From: N074bin45 sp039587475
GTDB taxonomy: Bacteria; Gemmatimonadota; Gemmatimonadetes; Gemmatimonadales; GWC2-71-9
Assembly (NCBI GenBank): GCA_039587475.1
Contig: JBDHIK010000007.1
Location: forward strand, 9,327 to 73,326
Length of the DNA: 64,000 nucleotides
Direction of reading: 5' to 3'
Shown here one piece after another: positions 49,921 to 59,178 of this stretch; position 1 is the first letter of the stretch, and every line of letters starts with the position of its first letter. The translations under genes were made by a program, and so were the position numbers. The notes below the pieces were generated by a model that was not told where the DNA came from, made no database searches, and saw only the letters and a list, made by a program, of their open reading frames with translations.

Positions 49921-52083
49921 ATGACCACCGAATCTCCCACCGTCCCCACCTCCACCCCCTGGTGGCGTCAGGCCAAAGCCCGACGCGCGCTTCTGATCGT
50001 CGTCCTGTCGATCGGGGCCTTCGGGGTGGCCTTTGCGGCCGGTGCCTGGATGCGCGCCTGCGCCGGTAGCCGGTGTCCCTCCATCGAAGGCCTGGAAGGG
50101 TACGACCCCGATCAGGCCTCCAAGGTGTTCGCGGCCGATGGTCGCCTGATCACCGACTTCGGCCTCGAGCGGCGCACCGTCGTCCCGCTCGACGAAATGT
50201 CCCCGGCGGTGATCTCGGCGTTCCTCTCGACGGAGGACAAGCGGTTCTACCAACATGGCGGTATCGACTGGATCCGGTTCGCCGGGGCGGTCAAGAGCAA
50301 TATTCTGGCGGGTGGCTTCGAGGAGGGTTTTTCCAGTATCACCATGCAGCTCGCCGGGAACCTCTTCCCTGAGGACATCAACCGGCGGGACCGGTCCATC
50401 AAACGCAAAGTCCGGGAGATGCGGGTGGCCCGGCAAATCGAGAAGAAGTACCCGAAGGACAAGATTCTCGAGCTGTACCTCAACCAGATCAACCTCGGGA
50501 ACCGGGCCTACGGGGTCGAGGCCGCCTCACAGAGGTATTTCGGGAAGTCGGTGAGGGATGTGAACGTAGCCGAATCCGCCCTGCTCGCCGCCCTGCCCAA
50601 GGCCCCATCGCGATACAATCCACGCCGAAATCCCAAGCGGGCCATTCTGAGGCGGAATTCGATCATCAACTCCATGCGGGACGATGCCCTGTTCTCCGCT
50701 GAGGAAGCCGAACGCTGGAAGTCGTATCCGCTCCTCCTGTCGTCACGGTCGGACTACAGCGGCGTCGCCGAGTATTTCGTGGAGTATGTACGCCAACAAC
50801 TGGATGCCAGATTCGGGAGCGACCTGTACAGCGAAGGCTACCGGATCTATACGACGCTCGATCTCGACATGCAGCAGGCGGCAGAGCGGGCGCTGGAGGC
50901 CCAACTGCAGGCCATCGAGGACGGCGCCTATGGAGAGTTTGACCACCAGACCTATGCCGAGTACCTCGAGCAGCGGGCTGAAGGGGCCGGAGAATCGGAA
51001 GGGACTTCGCCCTATCTCCAGGGCCTCGCCCTGAGCGTGGAGGCCCAGACCGGGTATATCCGTGCCATGGTGGGAGGGCGGGATTTCGCCGACAGCAAGT
51101 TCAACCGGGCGACCCAGGCCAGGCGCCAGCCGGGGTCGACGTTCAAGCCATTCGTCTACTCAGCGGCCATCCGGGCCGGCATCCCCCTGTCGTACATCAT
51201 GGTGGATGAGCCCATCAGCGTTGAGATGAACATCGGCGAACCCCCATGGGAGCCGAAGAACTTCAGCCTGCGGTACAATGGTCCAATGACCCTGCGGCGG
51301 GCCCTGTTCACGTCCGACAACATCATCGCCGTACGCCTGGGGCTGGAAGAAGTGGGCGAGCAGGCAGTCATTTCCGAGGCGGTGAAGTACGGGATCACCA
51401 CCCCGATCCCGCCGTATCCTTCGATTTTCATCGGGTCCGCCGACGTCCTTCCCATTCAGCTCATCGGCGCCTACACGACGTTCGCCAACATGGGGACACG
51501 GACCACCCCGCTCGGAATCCTGCGTGTCGAGGATCGCAGCGGGCGTATCCTGTGGGAGCCCGAGAGCCGCCACGAGGTGGTGGCGGATTCCGCACACACC
51601 TGGCTGGTGTCGGACGTTCTGCGAGATGTCATTCGCCGGGGCACCGGCTACGCCGCGGTCCGGGCGCAGGGCTTCGACCTGCCGGCCGGGGGCAAGACCG
51701 GCACGACCAACGACGGCTACGATGTGTGGTTCGTCGGCTTCACTGCGGACCTGGTCACCGGGATCTGGGTCGGGTTCGACCAGCCCAAGCGAATCATGAA
51801 CCTGGCCCAGGGTGGCCGGCTGGCGGCTCCCGCCTGGACCCAGATGATGAAGGAAGTGTACGAACGGCGACCCGCTCCCAAGCCGTGGCCGAGGCCCGGG
51901 GGCCTCACGTTCCAGGAGATCGACGTGTCGACGGGGTACATCGTGACCTCGTTCTGCCCCACCGATCTCCGCATCGTCGAGTCGTACCTGCCGGGCACCG
52001 AGCCGGATCAATTCTGCCCGGTGCATTCACCGTTCCGCATCGGAGGGAGCACCAGCTCCGCGTCGACGCCCGGCGACCACTAG
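49921..52083 (+). CDS. Class A penicillin-binding protein (PBP1A-type)
   Basis: 720 residues: cytoplasmic N terminus, one membrane helix (about 22-42), GT51 glycosyltransferase with catalytic Glu105 in STEDKRFYQHGGID and a FSSITMQLAGNLF block, then a transpeptidase domain. The latter has Ser406-x-x-Lys409 (GSTFKPF), SDN in FTSDN, and KTG at 592-594 (GGKTGTTND). It polymerises and cross-links peptidoglycan in the periplasm. The amidohydrolase gene starts directly after the TAG. No clear promoter was found in the 93-nt gap to tyrS. Confidence 0.95.
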   Translation: MTTESPTVPTSTPWWRQAKARRALLIVVLSIGAFGVAFAAGAWMRACAGSRCPSIEGLEGYDPDQASKVFAADGRLITDFGLERRTVVPLDEMSPAVISAFLSTEDKRFYQHGGIDWIRFAGAVKSNILAGGFEEGFSSITMQLAGNLFPEDINRRDRSIKRKVREMRVARQIEKKYPKDKILELYLNQINLGNRAYGVEAASQRYFGKSVRDVNVAESALLAALPKAPSRYNPRRNPKRAILRRNSIINSMRDDALFSAEEAERWKSYPLLLSSRSDYSGVAEYFVEYVRQQLDARFGSDLYSEGYRIYTTLDLDMQQAAERALEAQLQAIEDGAYGEFDHQTYAEYLEQRAEGAGESEGTSPYLQGLALSVEAQTGYIRAMVGGRDFADSKFNRATQARRQPGSTFKPFVYSAAIRAGIPLSYIMVDEPISVEMNIGEPPWEPKNFSLRYNGPMTLRRALFTSDNIIAVRLGLEEVGEQAVISEAVKYGITTPIPPYPSIFIGSADVLPIQLIGAYTTFANMGTRTTPLGILRVEDRSGRILWEPESRHEVVADSAHTWLVSDVLRDVIRRGTGYAAVRAQGFDLPAGGKTGTTNDGYDVWFVGFTADLVTGIWVGFDQPKRIMNLAQGGRLAAPAWTQMMKEVYERRPAPKPWPRPGGLTFQEIDVSTGYIVTSFCPTDLRIVESYLPGTEPDQFCPVHSPFRIGGSTSSASTPGDH

Positions 52084-53331
52084 ATGCCGGCCCAGAGGCT
52101 CAGCGCCCCGTGGGTCATCCCCGTCACGTCTTCTCCCATTCGTTCCGGCGCCGTCCTGCTCGACGACGTGGGGCGCATTGTGGCCGTCGGGCCCGATCAG
52201 GAGGTTCCCAGGCCTCCCGGAGTTGCCCAGGAGCATTTTCCAGCCGCCGTCCTCATGCCCGGGTTGGTCAATTGCCACACGCATCTCGAGTTGACCGGCT
52301 TCGCCGGTCAGGTGGAGGAGCCGGCATTTCCGGCCTGGATCAGAAAGGTTCGCGCACTCAAGGAAGTCCGGACGGCGGATGACTTCGAGGAAGCGGCCCG
52401 ACGAGGCCTGGCGCAGTGCTTCGCCGCCGGGGTCACCACCATCGCCGAGACGGGTGATTCTGGGGCGGTGGTTGGCGCGCTCCACGCGCTGGGCGGACGG
52501 GGCGTGGTCTACCAGGAGGTGTTTGGACCGCACCCGGACCAGCGGGACGAGGCCCTGGGCCAGTTGCAGGAGCGCTTCGCGGCCCTGCAGGACGTTGCCG
52601 GACCAGCAATCCGAGTTGGTGTGTCGCCCCATGCGCCTTACACGGTCAGTGGCCCCCTGTACCGCGCGGTCGCGGACTGGGCCCGGGAGGAGGCCATCCC
52701 CCTTGCGGTCCACATCGCGGAGTCCCATGCCGAGCATGACCTGCTTCAGTCGGGGACCGGCCCGTTCCGGGATGCGTGGGATACCCGGGGCATTCCCCTT
52801 CCAGAGCCACTCGGTGATGCCCCCGTCGGTTGGCTCGACCGCCACGGTGTTCTGCAGGCGGGCACCCTCTGCATCCATTGTGTTCAGGTCGGATCCCACG
52901 ACATCGCCCTGCTGGCGGAGCGCGGCTGCGCCGTAGCCCACTGCCCCCGGTCGAACCGGTGCCATGGTCATGGTGATGCCCCGCTCGGGGCCATGCTGGA
53001 TGCCGGCATCCCCGTGGGTGTGGGCACGGATTCAGAGGCCTCGACCGCACCGGACCTGCTGGCAGAAGCGCGCCTGGCGGCCGAGCTTGCCGGGCTGTCC
53101 CCGTCGTCGGCTCTCGCCCTGGCCACCAGCGGAGCCGCCCGGGCCATCGGTTGGGGCGATGAGGTGGGTGCGCTGGCCAGGGGCCTCTGGGGTGACATCG
53201 TGGTTCGGGCGCTTCCTGATCCGGACCAGGACAGTCCGGATTGGGTGGTCCGTGCCGTCATCGCTGATCGGACGCCGGTGCTGGTGACCTATGTGGGTGG
53301 GGTGGAGCGATACCGCGATGCATCCGCGTGA
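52084..53331 (+). CDS. MtaD/SsnA-type amidohydrolase (aminodeoxyfutalosine deaminase-like)
   Basis: 415 residues of the metal-dependent amidohydrolase superfamily. Metal ligands: HxH in VNCHTHLEL, His in VHIAESHAEH, His in CIHCVQVG, and Asp in GVGTDSEAS. GVSPHAPYTVSG is typical of deaminases acting on adenosyl or S-adenosylhomocysteine-like compounds and of aminodeoxyfutalosine deaminase in menaquinone synthesis. No other men/mqn gene is visible, so the substrate is open. It begins at the base after the PBP stop and is presumably co-transcribed. Confidence 0.85.
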   Translation: MPAQRLSAPWVIPVTSSPIRSGAVLLDDVGRIVAVGPDQEVPRPPGVAQEHFPAAVLMPGLVNCHTHLELTGFAGQVEEPAFPAWIRKVRALKEVRTADDFEEAARRGLAQCFAAGVTTIAETGDSGAVVGALHALGGRGVVYQEVFGPHPDQRDEALGQLQERFAALQDVAGPAIRVGVSPHAPYTVSGPLYRAVADWAREEAIPLAVHIAESHAEHDLLQSGTGPFRDAWDTRGIPLPEPLGDAPVGWLDRHGVLQAGTLCIHCVQVGSHDIALLAERGCAVAHCPRSNRCHGHGDAPLGAMLDAGIPVGVGTDSEASTAPDLLAEARLAAELAGLSPSSALALATSGAARAIGWGDEVGALARGLWGDIVVRALPDPDQDSPDWVVRAVIADRTPVLVTYVGGVERYRDASA

Positions 53332-53332
53332 C

Positions 53333-53477
53333 GAATCGGTAAGGGCCCGGGTACGGCGCAGGGAGCGTCTTGCAAGGCCAATTCTCGGCCGTTACGATTC
53401 AAAGACCGGGACGGGTGCGTTCGCCATGTGTCCAAGTGGTATGGCCTCGTCCGTCTGGTAAGGGAGATGGTCGCACC
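53333..53477 (+). other. Intergenic region with two nested inverted repeats, possible structured leader
   Basis: The 175 nt before the HNH gene have no ORF. GAATCG-g-TAA-g-GGCC (53333-53345) pairs with GGCC-g-TTA-CGATTC (53387-53400): 13 bp with one bulge and one mismatch. Downstream, GGGTGCG (53413-53419) pairs perfectly with CGCACCC (53472-53478), enclosing a GCCAT/ATGGC hairpin. The second block superficially recalls a tRNA but has no T-arm. It could be a terminator for the upstream genes plus a leader element. Confidence 0.35.
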
Positions 53478-53506
53478 CTCCACGTCACGAACTCGGGGGA
53501 TCCTCC

Positions 53507-54058
53507 GTGAGGTGTCTGGCCCTCAACGCCTCGTATGAACCACTGACACTGGTCCCGGTGCGTCGTGCACTGCGGCTGGTGATTGATGGTAAGGCCGAGA
53601 TCGTCGAGTCGGAAGGCCGGCATGTCGTCCGGAGTGAGCGGCTGCGTATTCCGCGTCCCGCCATCATTCGCCTCGTCCGTTTCGTCCACGTGCCGCGTCG
53701 CTTCCGCCGCCAGGTCACCAATACCTTCCTGTTCGCTCGGGACGACTACCGCTGCCAATACTGCCAGCGGACCCAGGGAGACCTGCGCCACCGCGAGTGC
53801 CTGACACGCGACCACCTGGTGCCGTTGTCACGTGGGGGAGCAAACACCTGGACCAACGTGGTGACTGCGTGCAGCACCTGCAACACCCGCAAGGGCAACC
53901 GTCTGGTCGAGGAATGCGGCATGCACCCGCATCTCGAACCGCGCGAGCCGCATTTCGTGCACCTGGCCTGGGCGGTGCGTCGCTTGTCGCCCATCCAGTC
54001 GAAGTACATTCGCATGTTCTACGGCGAGGAAGCTCTTACGGCGCTGAGCGGACTCTGA
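53507..54058 (+). CDS. HNH endonuclease family protein
   Basis: 183 residues from a GTG with GGGGGA upstream. An N-terminal region begins MRCLALNASYEPL, as usual for this common bacterial HNH group. The zinc/HNH core follows: Cys83-x2-Cys86 (YRCQYCQ), Asp102-His103 in TRDHLVPLSRGG, Asn117, and Cys122-x2-Cys125 in CSTCNTRKGNR. A conserved tail follows. These stand-alone chromosomal HNH proteins are widespread but of uncertain role (DNA repair or phage defence are suggested). Its 3' end overlaps the converging DUF4390 gene by 23 nt. Confidence 0.9.
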   Translation: MRCLALNASYEPLTLVPVRRALRLVIDGKAEIVESEGRHVVRSERLRIPRPAIIRLVRFVHVPRRFRRQVTNTFLFARDDYRCQYCQRTQGDLRHRECLTRDHLVPLSRGGANTWTNVVTACSTCNTRKGNRLVEECGMHPHLEPREPHFVHLAWAVRRLSPIQSKYIRMFYGEEALTALSGL

Positions 54059-54710
54059 ATCGGTCAGACCGGGCTTCCAGGCGGAGGCTCGGCAGCCCGG
54101 CCAGACGGAGCAACAGGCGTTTGGCGCCCCGGCTAACGGCGTCACCCAGGCTTTCCCCTCCACCCGCCGCGGACCCCAGGTCCCCCCGCAGAAACCGGTC
54201 GAGTTCCTCCAGATCCGAATCCGACAACGTGGCCAGGCCGAGGACACCGGCGTAGTAGAACTCGCCGTCCTCCCGGGGCTTGATGGTAATCCGGTAGGCG
54301 TATTCGAGGGCCGCTGCCAGTGCCTCCAGGGTGGCGTACCGGCGCTCACCCACGGATGACGGCGTAATGGTATTGACCGTGTACTGATCCAGGAGGGGCT
54401 CGCGGCGCACCACGACATCCCACTCGACCTGGCGGCGTAGTGCGTCGAACCACACGCCGCGGTCCTGCCACAGTTCCACACGAAAGTGCATTCGGATAGG
54501 AAACCCGGATCGAAGCATGGTACTCCAACGTCCGTCCTCGATCAGGGCGTGGGCCCGGAGCACGGGGTCACGGCTTCCCGCGTCGGTCGAGTCCTCCGAA
54601 AGTGCCACCTCCAGGCGCACGCGGTCCTGGCCCGTGAGCACGGGAGCGCCCCACAGGGCGGCCAGCACCGCAACGAGGCTGGCGTGACGGAAGCGTGAAC
54701 GGGCGGGCAC
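54036..54710 (-). CDS. DUF4390-family secreted protein
   Basis: 224 residues from a GTG start, with a signal peptide (LVAVLAALWGAPVLTGQ). SGFPIRMHFRVELWQDRGVWFD and the RREPLLDQYTV segment match DUF4390 as I recall it. The fold is unknown to me. In several bacteria DUF4390 genes sit next to NtrY/NtrX-type two-component genes. Here it is the last gene of a ntrY-ntrX-outer-membrane-protein-DUF4390 run, 13 nt after the barrel gene. A periplasmic signal-related role is plausible but unproven. Confidence 0.8.
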   Translation of the reverse strand: MPARSRFRHASLVAVLAALWGAPVLTGQDRVRLEVALSEDSTDAGSRDPVLRAHALIEDGRWSTMLRSGFPIRMHFRVELWQDRGVWFDALRRQVEWDVVVRREPLLDQYTVNTITPSSVGERRYATLEALAAALEYAYRITIKPREDGEFYYAGVLGLATLSDSDLEELDRFLRGDLGSAAGGGESLGDAVSRGAKRLLLRLAGLPSLRLEARSDRFRVRSAP

Positions 54711-54723
54711 GGTTCGCGTCCTG

Positions 54724-56448
54724 CTAGAAGCGCCGCTGGAGGCGGAGCGTGAACCGCAGCGGCTCGCTGTCCGTGAGCGCCTTGGCCAGGTAGAAACCCA
54801 CCCCGCCCAGGTCCAGGCCGGCGCCCACGTCGAACTTCCATTGACTCCCCGCCGGAAGGTGATTGCCCGACACCTGACCTGGTCCGTCCCCAGCGATCCA
54901 GGCAGTCCCGGCGTCGGCCAGAAAGACGAGATCTGCCTGGTCGATGGCGATGATGCGATCGAGCTCTGCCCGCTCCCGGTCCTCCAGGTGGAAGGCCCAC
55001 CCGAAGTTGAGTCTGGTTCGGACTTCCGCCTGGACCGCGAGCAATCGGTTGCACAGCGCCACCTGACTGGCCGCCCCAGGGCTCGTGGGGTCGCAGTTCA
55101 CCGCCCGGAACGGGTACCCCGGCAGAATGTCGGTGCCCCCGAGGGAGTAGCGGCGCTGGACCGGGAGGTCGTCGCCAGTCACCCATCCCTGGGCGAGCAG
55201 CCGCGCCCCGACGCGCACGGCGGGGTTGATACGGACGTAGCGCTGGATGTCGAACGCGACCCGACCGAAGCTGTAGGTCCCCGTCGTCGGGATGGGGGCC
55301 CGGACGGAGAGGGGAAGATCCAGCGGTGCGACGTTGTCGCTCCAGGCGTGTTCGTACTCGGCGTGGGCATACCAGCCTGAGGACGGGAACGAAGTGCTGT
55401 TTCGCGTGTCGAGGTTCAAAGCGATGGTGCCAACGCCATATCGTCCGTCATCGATCAATGGGTTGGGTCGCCAGCGATCACTGTTACGGATCAGTGACCA
55501 GGGGTCACCGGCCTGCACGGATCGTTCTTCTTCGACCCCGATCCCCAGTCGCATGCGGAGCGGACTGGCCAGGGACAGGCCGATGGTCGCCCCGACGCCC
55601 TGGGACTGATACCAGTCGCGGTAGTCGCGTTGCAGCACGAAGGCCGACCAGCCGTTCTCGGATCGGGACAGTGGCTGCTGTTCGATCCCGACGATCTCAC
55701 TCCAGGCAACCAGGTTGACTGCCCAGCGCGGGCCGGCCCCTGAACGCCACCCCAGGTCCACACGATAACCGGGGTCCTTGCGCAAGTCGGACGGATCCGA
55801 CGCGGTGCGGATGATCCCTCGCACCTCGAGCGATAGCGTGTCCCGGTCGGAGGGGCGCCATTGAAAGATCGGTGCCAGATAGAGCGGCAACCCCTCGACG
55901 CGGTTGTAGGTGCCCCCAAGGGCAACCTTGATCGTGGTCTTGATGTCACCGACCTGGAACGACTGCTCTGCGGCGAGTTCCGCGAGGGGCCGGCTGGGTG
56001 CCCGAATCTGAAGCTGACCCTCGGTATCGCGGTAGACCTCCGCCACTTCGGCGAACGTCCTGCGGTTCCCGCGGTGAAGACCTCCGGCGTGGACACGCAC
56101 GGCCCCGCCCACGACGAGCACGTCACCCAACAGCTGACCGCCGGGGAGGACGACCACATCACCATTCACCACCGTGACCGGGCCCTCGACGATGCCGGCG
56201 ACCGTCAACGTGCCCCGGAACAGGCCGACCGGGCCCCGCACCGCGGCGCCGGCCGGCAGGGAGACATCCCCGGCAAACCGGACGGCGTTCGAGTCGTTGT
56301 AACGGGTCACCGCCTCCGCCAGGACTTCGGCTGGGAGGAGCCGCTGTACGGTCGAAGGAGGCGCGTCCGGGTCGATGACGATGACGCTGTCCTGGGCTGC
56401 AAGCGCCGGTGCCATGATGAGGGTGAGTAGGGCGACCATTCTGCGCAT
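54724..56448 (-). CDS. Outer-membrane Omp85-like barrel preceded by a bactofilin-like beta-solenoid segment
   Basis: 574 residues from the ATG at 56448 (GGAG upstream), with signal peptide MRRMVALLTLIMAPALAAQ. About residues 55-130 form a short repeat region of the GxVxGxVxVxxGDVxVxxGG type (TLTVAGIVEGPVTVVNGDV, LLGDVLVVGGAVRV), as in polymer-forming bactofilin-like proteins. From about 185 on it is a beta-barrel with YSLGGTDILPGYPFR, resembling the Omp85 L6 region, ending in ...LRLQRRF with terminal Phe. No POTRA domain is seen. Probably an outer-membrane protein with a periplasmic solenoid. Substrate unknown. Confidence 0.82.
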   Translation of the reverse strand: MRRMVALLTLIMAPALAAQDSVIVIDPDAPPSTVQRLLPAEVLAEAVTRYNDSNAVRFAGDVSLPAGAAVRGPVGLFRGTLTVAGIVEGPVTVVNGDVVVLPGGQLLGDVLVVGGAVRVHAGGLHRGNRRTFAEVAEVYRDTEGQLQIRAPSRPLAELAAEQSFQVGDIKTTIKVALGGTYNRVEGLPLYLAPIFQWRPSDRDTLSLEVRGIIRTASDPSDLRKDPGYRVDLGWRSGAGPRWAVNLVAWSEIVGIEQQPLSRSENGWSAFVLQRDYRDWYQSQGVGATIGLSLASPLRMRLGIGVEEERSVQAGDPWSLIRNSDRWRPNPLIDDGRYGVGTIALNLDTRNSTSFPSSGWYAHAEYEHAWSDNVAPLDLPLSVRAPIPTTGTYSFGRVAFDIQRYVRINPAVRVGARLLAQGWVTGDDLPVQRRYSLGGTDILPGYPFRAVNCDPTSPGAASQVALCNRLLAVQAEVRTRLNFGWAFHLEDRERAELDRIIAIDQADLVFLADAGTAWIAGDGPGQVSGNHLPAGSQWKFDVGAGLDLGGVGFYLAKALTDSEPLRFTLRLQRRF

Positions 56449-56488
56449 GGTGAACTCCAGGCCCCAACCGCGAGACGGGCCAAACGGA

Positions 56489-57868
56489 TCAGTCTGGATG
56501 GATGACCGCGGAGGGCGAGATGCCCAGTCGTTTGAGGCGACGGTAGAGATTGCCCCGGTCGGTCTGCAGGATACGCGCGGCCTCCGCGATGTTGCCACCC
56601 GCCGTGGTGACCGCCGCGGCGATGAGTGACCGCTCGTAATCGTCGAGAGCGTCCGACAGGGCTCGAGACAGCAGCGGCGTCGGGGCCGGCGGGGCTCCCT
56701 CGGAGGAGTGTGCCGCGACGGGAAGGACCCGCCTGACCTGGGTGGTGTCGATGTCCTGTCCGCCCAGGATGGTCAGTCGTTCGACGATGTTGGCCAGTTC
56801 GCGCACGTTTCCGGGCCAGGGGTAGTGCATGAGCACGTCGAGCGCGTCCGAAGTGAACTGGGGAGGTGTCCGTGGGCTGATCCGGGCCGCGAGGTGCCGC
56901 ACCAGGGCCGGAAGGTCCTCGATGTGTTCCCTGAGCGGTGGCACATGGATGGGAAAGACGTGGAGCCGAAAGTAGAGATCCTGCCGGAACGTCCCCTCGG
57001 ACACGGCCTTGCTCAGGTCATGGTTGGTGGCGGCGAGGATGCGCACGTCGATCTGGACGGTGGATTCACCCCCGACCCGCTGGACCTCGCTGGTTTCCAG
57101 GGTCCGGAGCAACTTGGCCTGTGCCTCGAGCGACAAGTCGCCGACCTCGTCGAGAAACAGGGTGCCCCGGTCTGCCAACTCGAACCGGCCCAGGCGGCGG
57201 TCGGTCGCGCCGGTGAAGGCCCCGCGTTCGTGGCCGAACATCTCGGACTCGATCAAGTCTCGAGGGATCGCCGCACAGTTGACGGTGACGAACGCACGAT
57301 CGCGGCGGCGGCTCGCGGCGTGAATGGCCCCGGCGACGAGTTCCTTGCCGGTGCCGGATTCTCCGGTGATGAGGACGCGAGTCTCTGTCGGCCCCACCTG
57401 GGCGATCAACTCGCGCAGGGCGTCGAGGGCCTGACTGCCGCCAACCAACTCCGTGCGAGGCGTCACGGCCTCACGGAGGGCCCGGTTCTCTTGCTGGGTG
57501 CGTGACAGGGAGACCGCGCTCTCGACCGTGACCATGACGACGTCGGGGCTCAGGGGCTTCTCGAGAAACTGGAAGGCGCCGTGCTTGGTGGCCCGCACCG
57601 CGTCCCCGATGTTGGCCTTCCCGCTCATCATGATGACGGGGGCATCCACGCCCCGGGTCCGGAGCTCTCGCAGGGTGGCGATCCCGTCGGGTCCCGGCGG
57701 CATGAGGAAATCCAGAAGGATGACGTCCGGTCGTGCCTGCTCGACCGCCACGATGGCGGCGCCGCTATTGGCGGCTTCGGCGACCTCATAGCCTTCAGCA
57801 CGGAGCAACGCGCCCAGCATCCGGCGGATGTTCGCTTCGTCGTCGACCAGCAGCACACGGTGGGTCAT
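56489..57868 (-). CDS. NtrX-like sigma-54-dependent response regulator
   Basis: 459 residues: receiver with phospho-Asp in VILLDFLMPP; AAA+ domain with GESGTGKE, canonical GHERGAFTGATD (sigma-54 contact) and GTLFLDEVGDL (Walker B); and a Fis-type helix-turn-helix at the C terminus (GGNIAEAARILQTDRGNLYRRL). All functional motifs are intact, unlike the regulator at 20270. It lies 36 nt after its kinase gene and would activate promoters using RpoN, which is not encoded in this window. Targets may include the downstream barrel gene. Confidence 0.93.
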   Translation of the reverse strand: MTHRVLLVDDEANIRRMLGALLRAEGYEVAEAANSGAAIVAVEQARPDVILLDFLMPPGPDGIATLRELRTRGVDAPVIMMSGKANIGDAVRATKHGAFQFLEKPLSPDVVMVTVESAVSLSRTQQENRALREAVTPRTELVGGSQALDALRELIAQVGPTETRVLITGESGTGKELVAGAIHAASRRRDRAFVTVNCAAIPRDLIESEMFGHERGAFTGATDRRLGRFELADRGTLFLDEVGDLSLEAQAKLLRTLETSEVQRVGGESTVQIDVRILAATNHDLSKAVSEGTFRQDLYFRLHVFPIHVPPLREHIEDLPALVRHLAARISPRTPPQFTSDALDVLMHYPWPGNVRELANIVERLTILGGQDIDTTQVRRVLPVAAHSSEGAPPAPTPLLSRALSDALDDYERSLIAAAVTTAGGNIAEAARILQTDRGNLYRRLKRLGISPSAVIHPD

Positions 57869-57904
57869 GTTCGGAAGATAGTGCCCCTTCGCAGGAGAGA
57901 GTGG

Positions 57905-59113
57905 TCAGGCAGGCTCGCCGGTCGCCGTAGGATCACGCGGGAGACGGACCACGAATGTCGCGCCACCTCCGCCCGTTTCCGCGACGGCCACCGTCCCGCC
58001 ATGTTGTTCGACGGTCTGGCGGACCAGCGCCAGCCCCAGGCCCGTGCCCTCCGTTTTCGACGTGACGTAGGGATCGAACACGCGGTCACGACGGTCCGGG
58101 GGGATGCCCGGGCCATCGTCGGCAATGTGCACGACGACGTCATCGGCTTCCACCGTGGTCGTCACGGTCAGGGCGCCGGTCCCCGTCGTGGCTTCGACCG
58201 CATTCTTGATCAGATTGCCGAACGCGCGACGCAGCGGATCGTAGTGTCCCGTGACGATGGCACCAGCGCCACACAGGTCGGCGGTTGCGCCCATCGTCTC
58301 CGGGACTGAGGAGCGAACGAGTTCCTCGAGCAGCTCGTCGAGGTCCACGGGCGCTGCCGGTCCTGTGGGGAGTCGGCCGAACTCGGTGAACTCTCGGGCC
58401 AGGTGTTCGAGTTGCGCCGTCTCGGCTCGGAGGACCTCGATGACTTCGTCCTGGTGTGCGCCACCGGTCCGGGCCAATTGATCGATGGCGAACCTGATCG
58501 GGGTGAGGGGGTTCTTCATCTCGTGGGCGACCCGCCGGGCGACTTCACGGAAGGCACGAAGTCGCTCGGCTTCCAGTTCACGCTGGCGTCCGGCGTCGAG
58601 CTCCCCGGCCATGTCCCGGAGCGCCGATCGCAGCAGGGCGAATTCCGGCGCCCCTCGAGGGGGCGGTCCTTCCGGCAGGGGTTGACGCTGGCGAATTCGA
58701 TCGGTCCATCCGACCAGCTCGTGGATCGGTCGGCTCAGTTGCCGGGACAGGTGCCCCGCCAGAATCACCGACGCGTACACCAGAACCGCGCCCAGCAGGA
58801 GAATCACGACGGCGAGCCCCGCCGCGTAATAGCCAAGGTACACCATCGACCGCTGCGCCTCGCCGAGGGACTGGTTCAATGCCTCGATCCCGGCCGTGAG
58901 GGCCCTCTGGGCGGTGCTGTCGACGGAAGTGGTGTCGATGCTCTCCACCAGGAACCGGCCGGCGGTGCTGATGTCTTCGATGGCCAGCCCGGTGGCACCA
59001 GAAGGACTGACGGTTCTCAGGGTGATGGCCCAGCCGATGATCAGCGTTGCGGTCGGCAGGGCGCCGAGCAGCAACAGGATCGCCAGGATACGGCTGCGAA
59101 AGGAGAGCGCCAT
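57905..59113 (-). CDS. NtrY-like membrane sensor histidine kinase
   Basis: 402 residues: two membrane helices (about 8-28 and 93-117) bracketing a small periplasmic loop. A HAMP-like linker (LSRQLSRPIHELVGWTDRI) is followed by HisKA with RVAHEMKNPLTPIRFAI (the HExKNPLTPI form typical of NtrY) and HATPase with NLIKNAVEA, DDGPGIPPD and GTGLGLALVRQ. No PAS domain. It signals to the NtrX-like regulator encoded next. Confidence 0.92.
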   Translation of the reverse strand: MALSFRSRILAILLLLGALPTATLIIGWAITLRTVSPSGATGLAIEDISTAGRFLVESIDTTSVDSTAQRALTAGIEALNQSLGEAQRSMVYLGYYAAGLAVVILLLGAVLVYASVILAGHLSRQLSRPIHELVGWTDRIRQRQPLPEGPPPRGAPEFALLRSALRDMAGELDAGRQRELEAERLRAFREVARRVAHEMKNPLTPIRFAIDQLARTGGAHQDEVIEVLRAETAQLEHLAREFTEFGRLPTGPAAPVDLDELLEELVRSSVPETMGATADLCGAGAIVTGHYDPLRRAFGNLIKNAVEATTGTGALTVTTTVEADDVVVHIADDGPGIPPDRRDRVFDPYVTSKTEGTGLGLALVRQTVEQHGGTVAVAETGGGGATFVVRLPRDPTATGEPA

Positions 59114-59178
59114 GGCTGCAAACTAGCGTCCCGGCGTCGTTCCAGATACCGAACGGGGTATTGGCTCGGGCGGAGAGG

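Noticed and set aside
53413..53478. tRNA-like block with a 7-bp outer stem and a D-arm-like CCAAGTGGTATGG
   Set aside because: No T-arm (GGTTCRA) and no anticodon arm with a 7-nt loop could be drawn; kept only as an inverted repeat.
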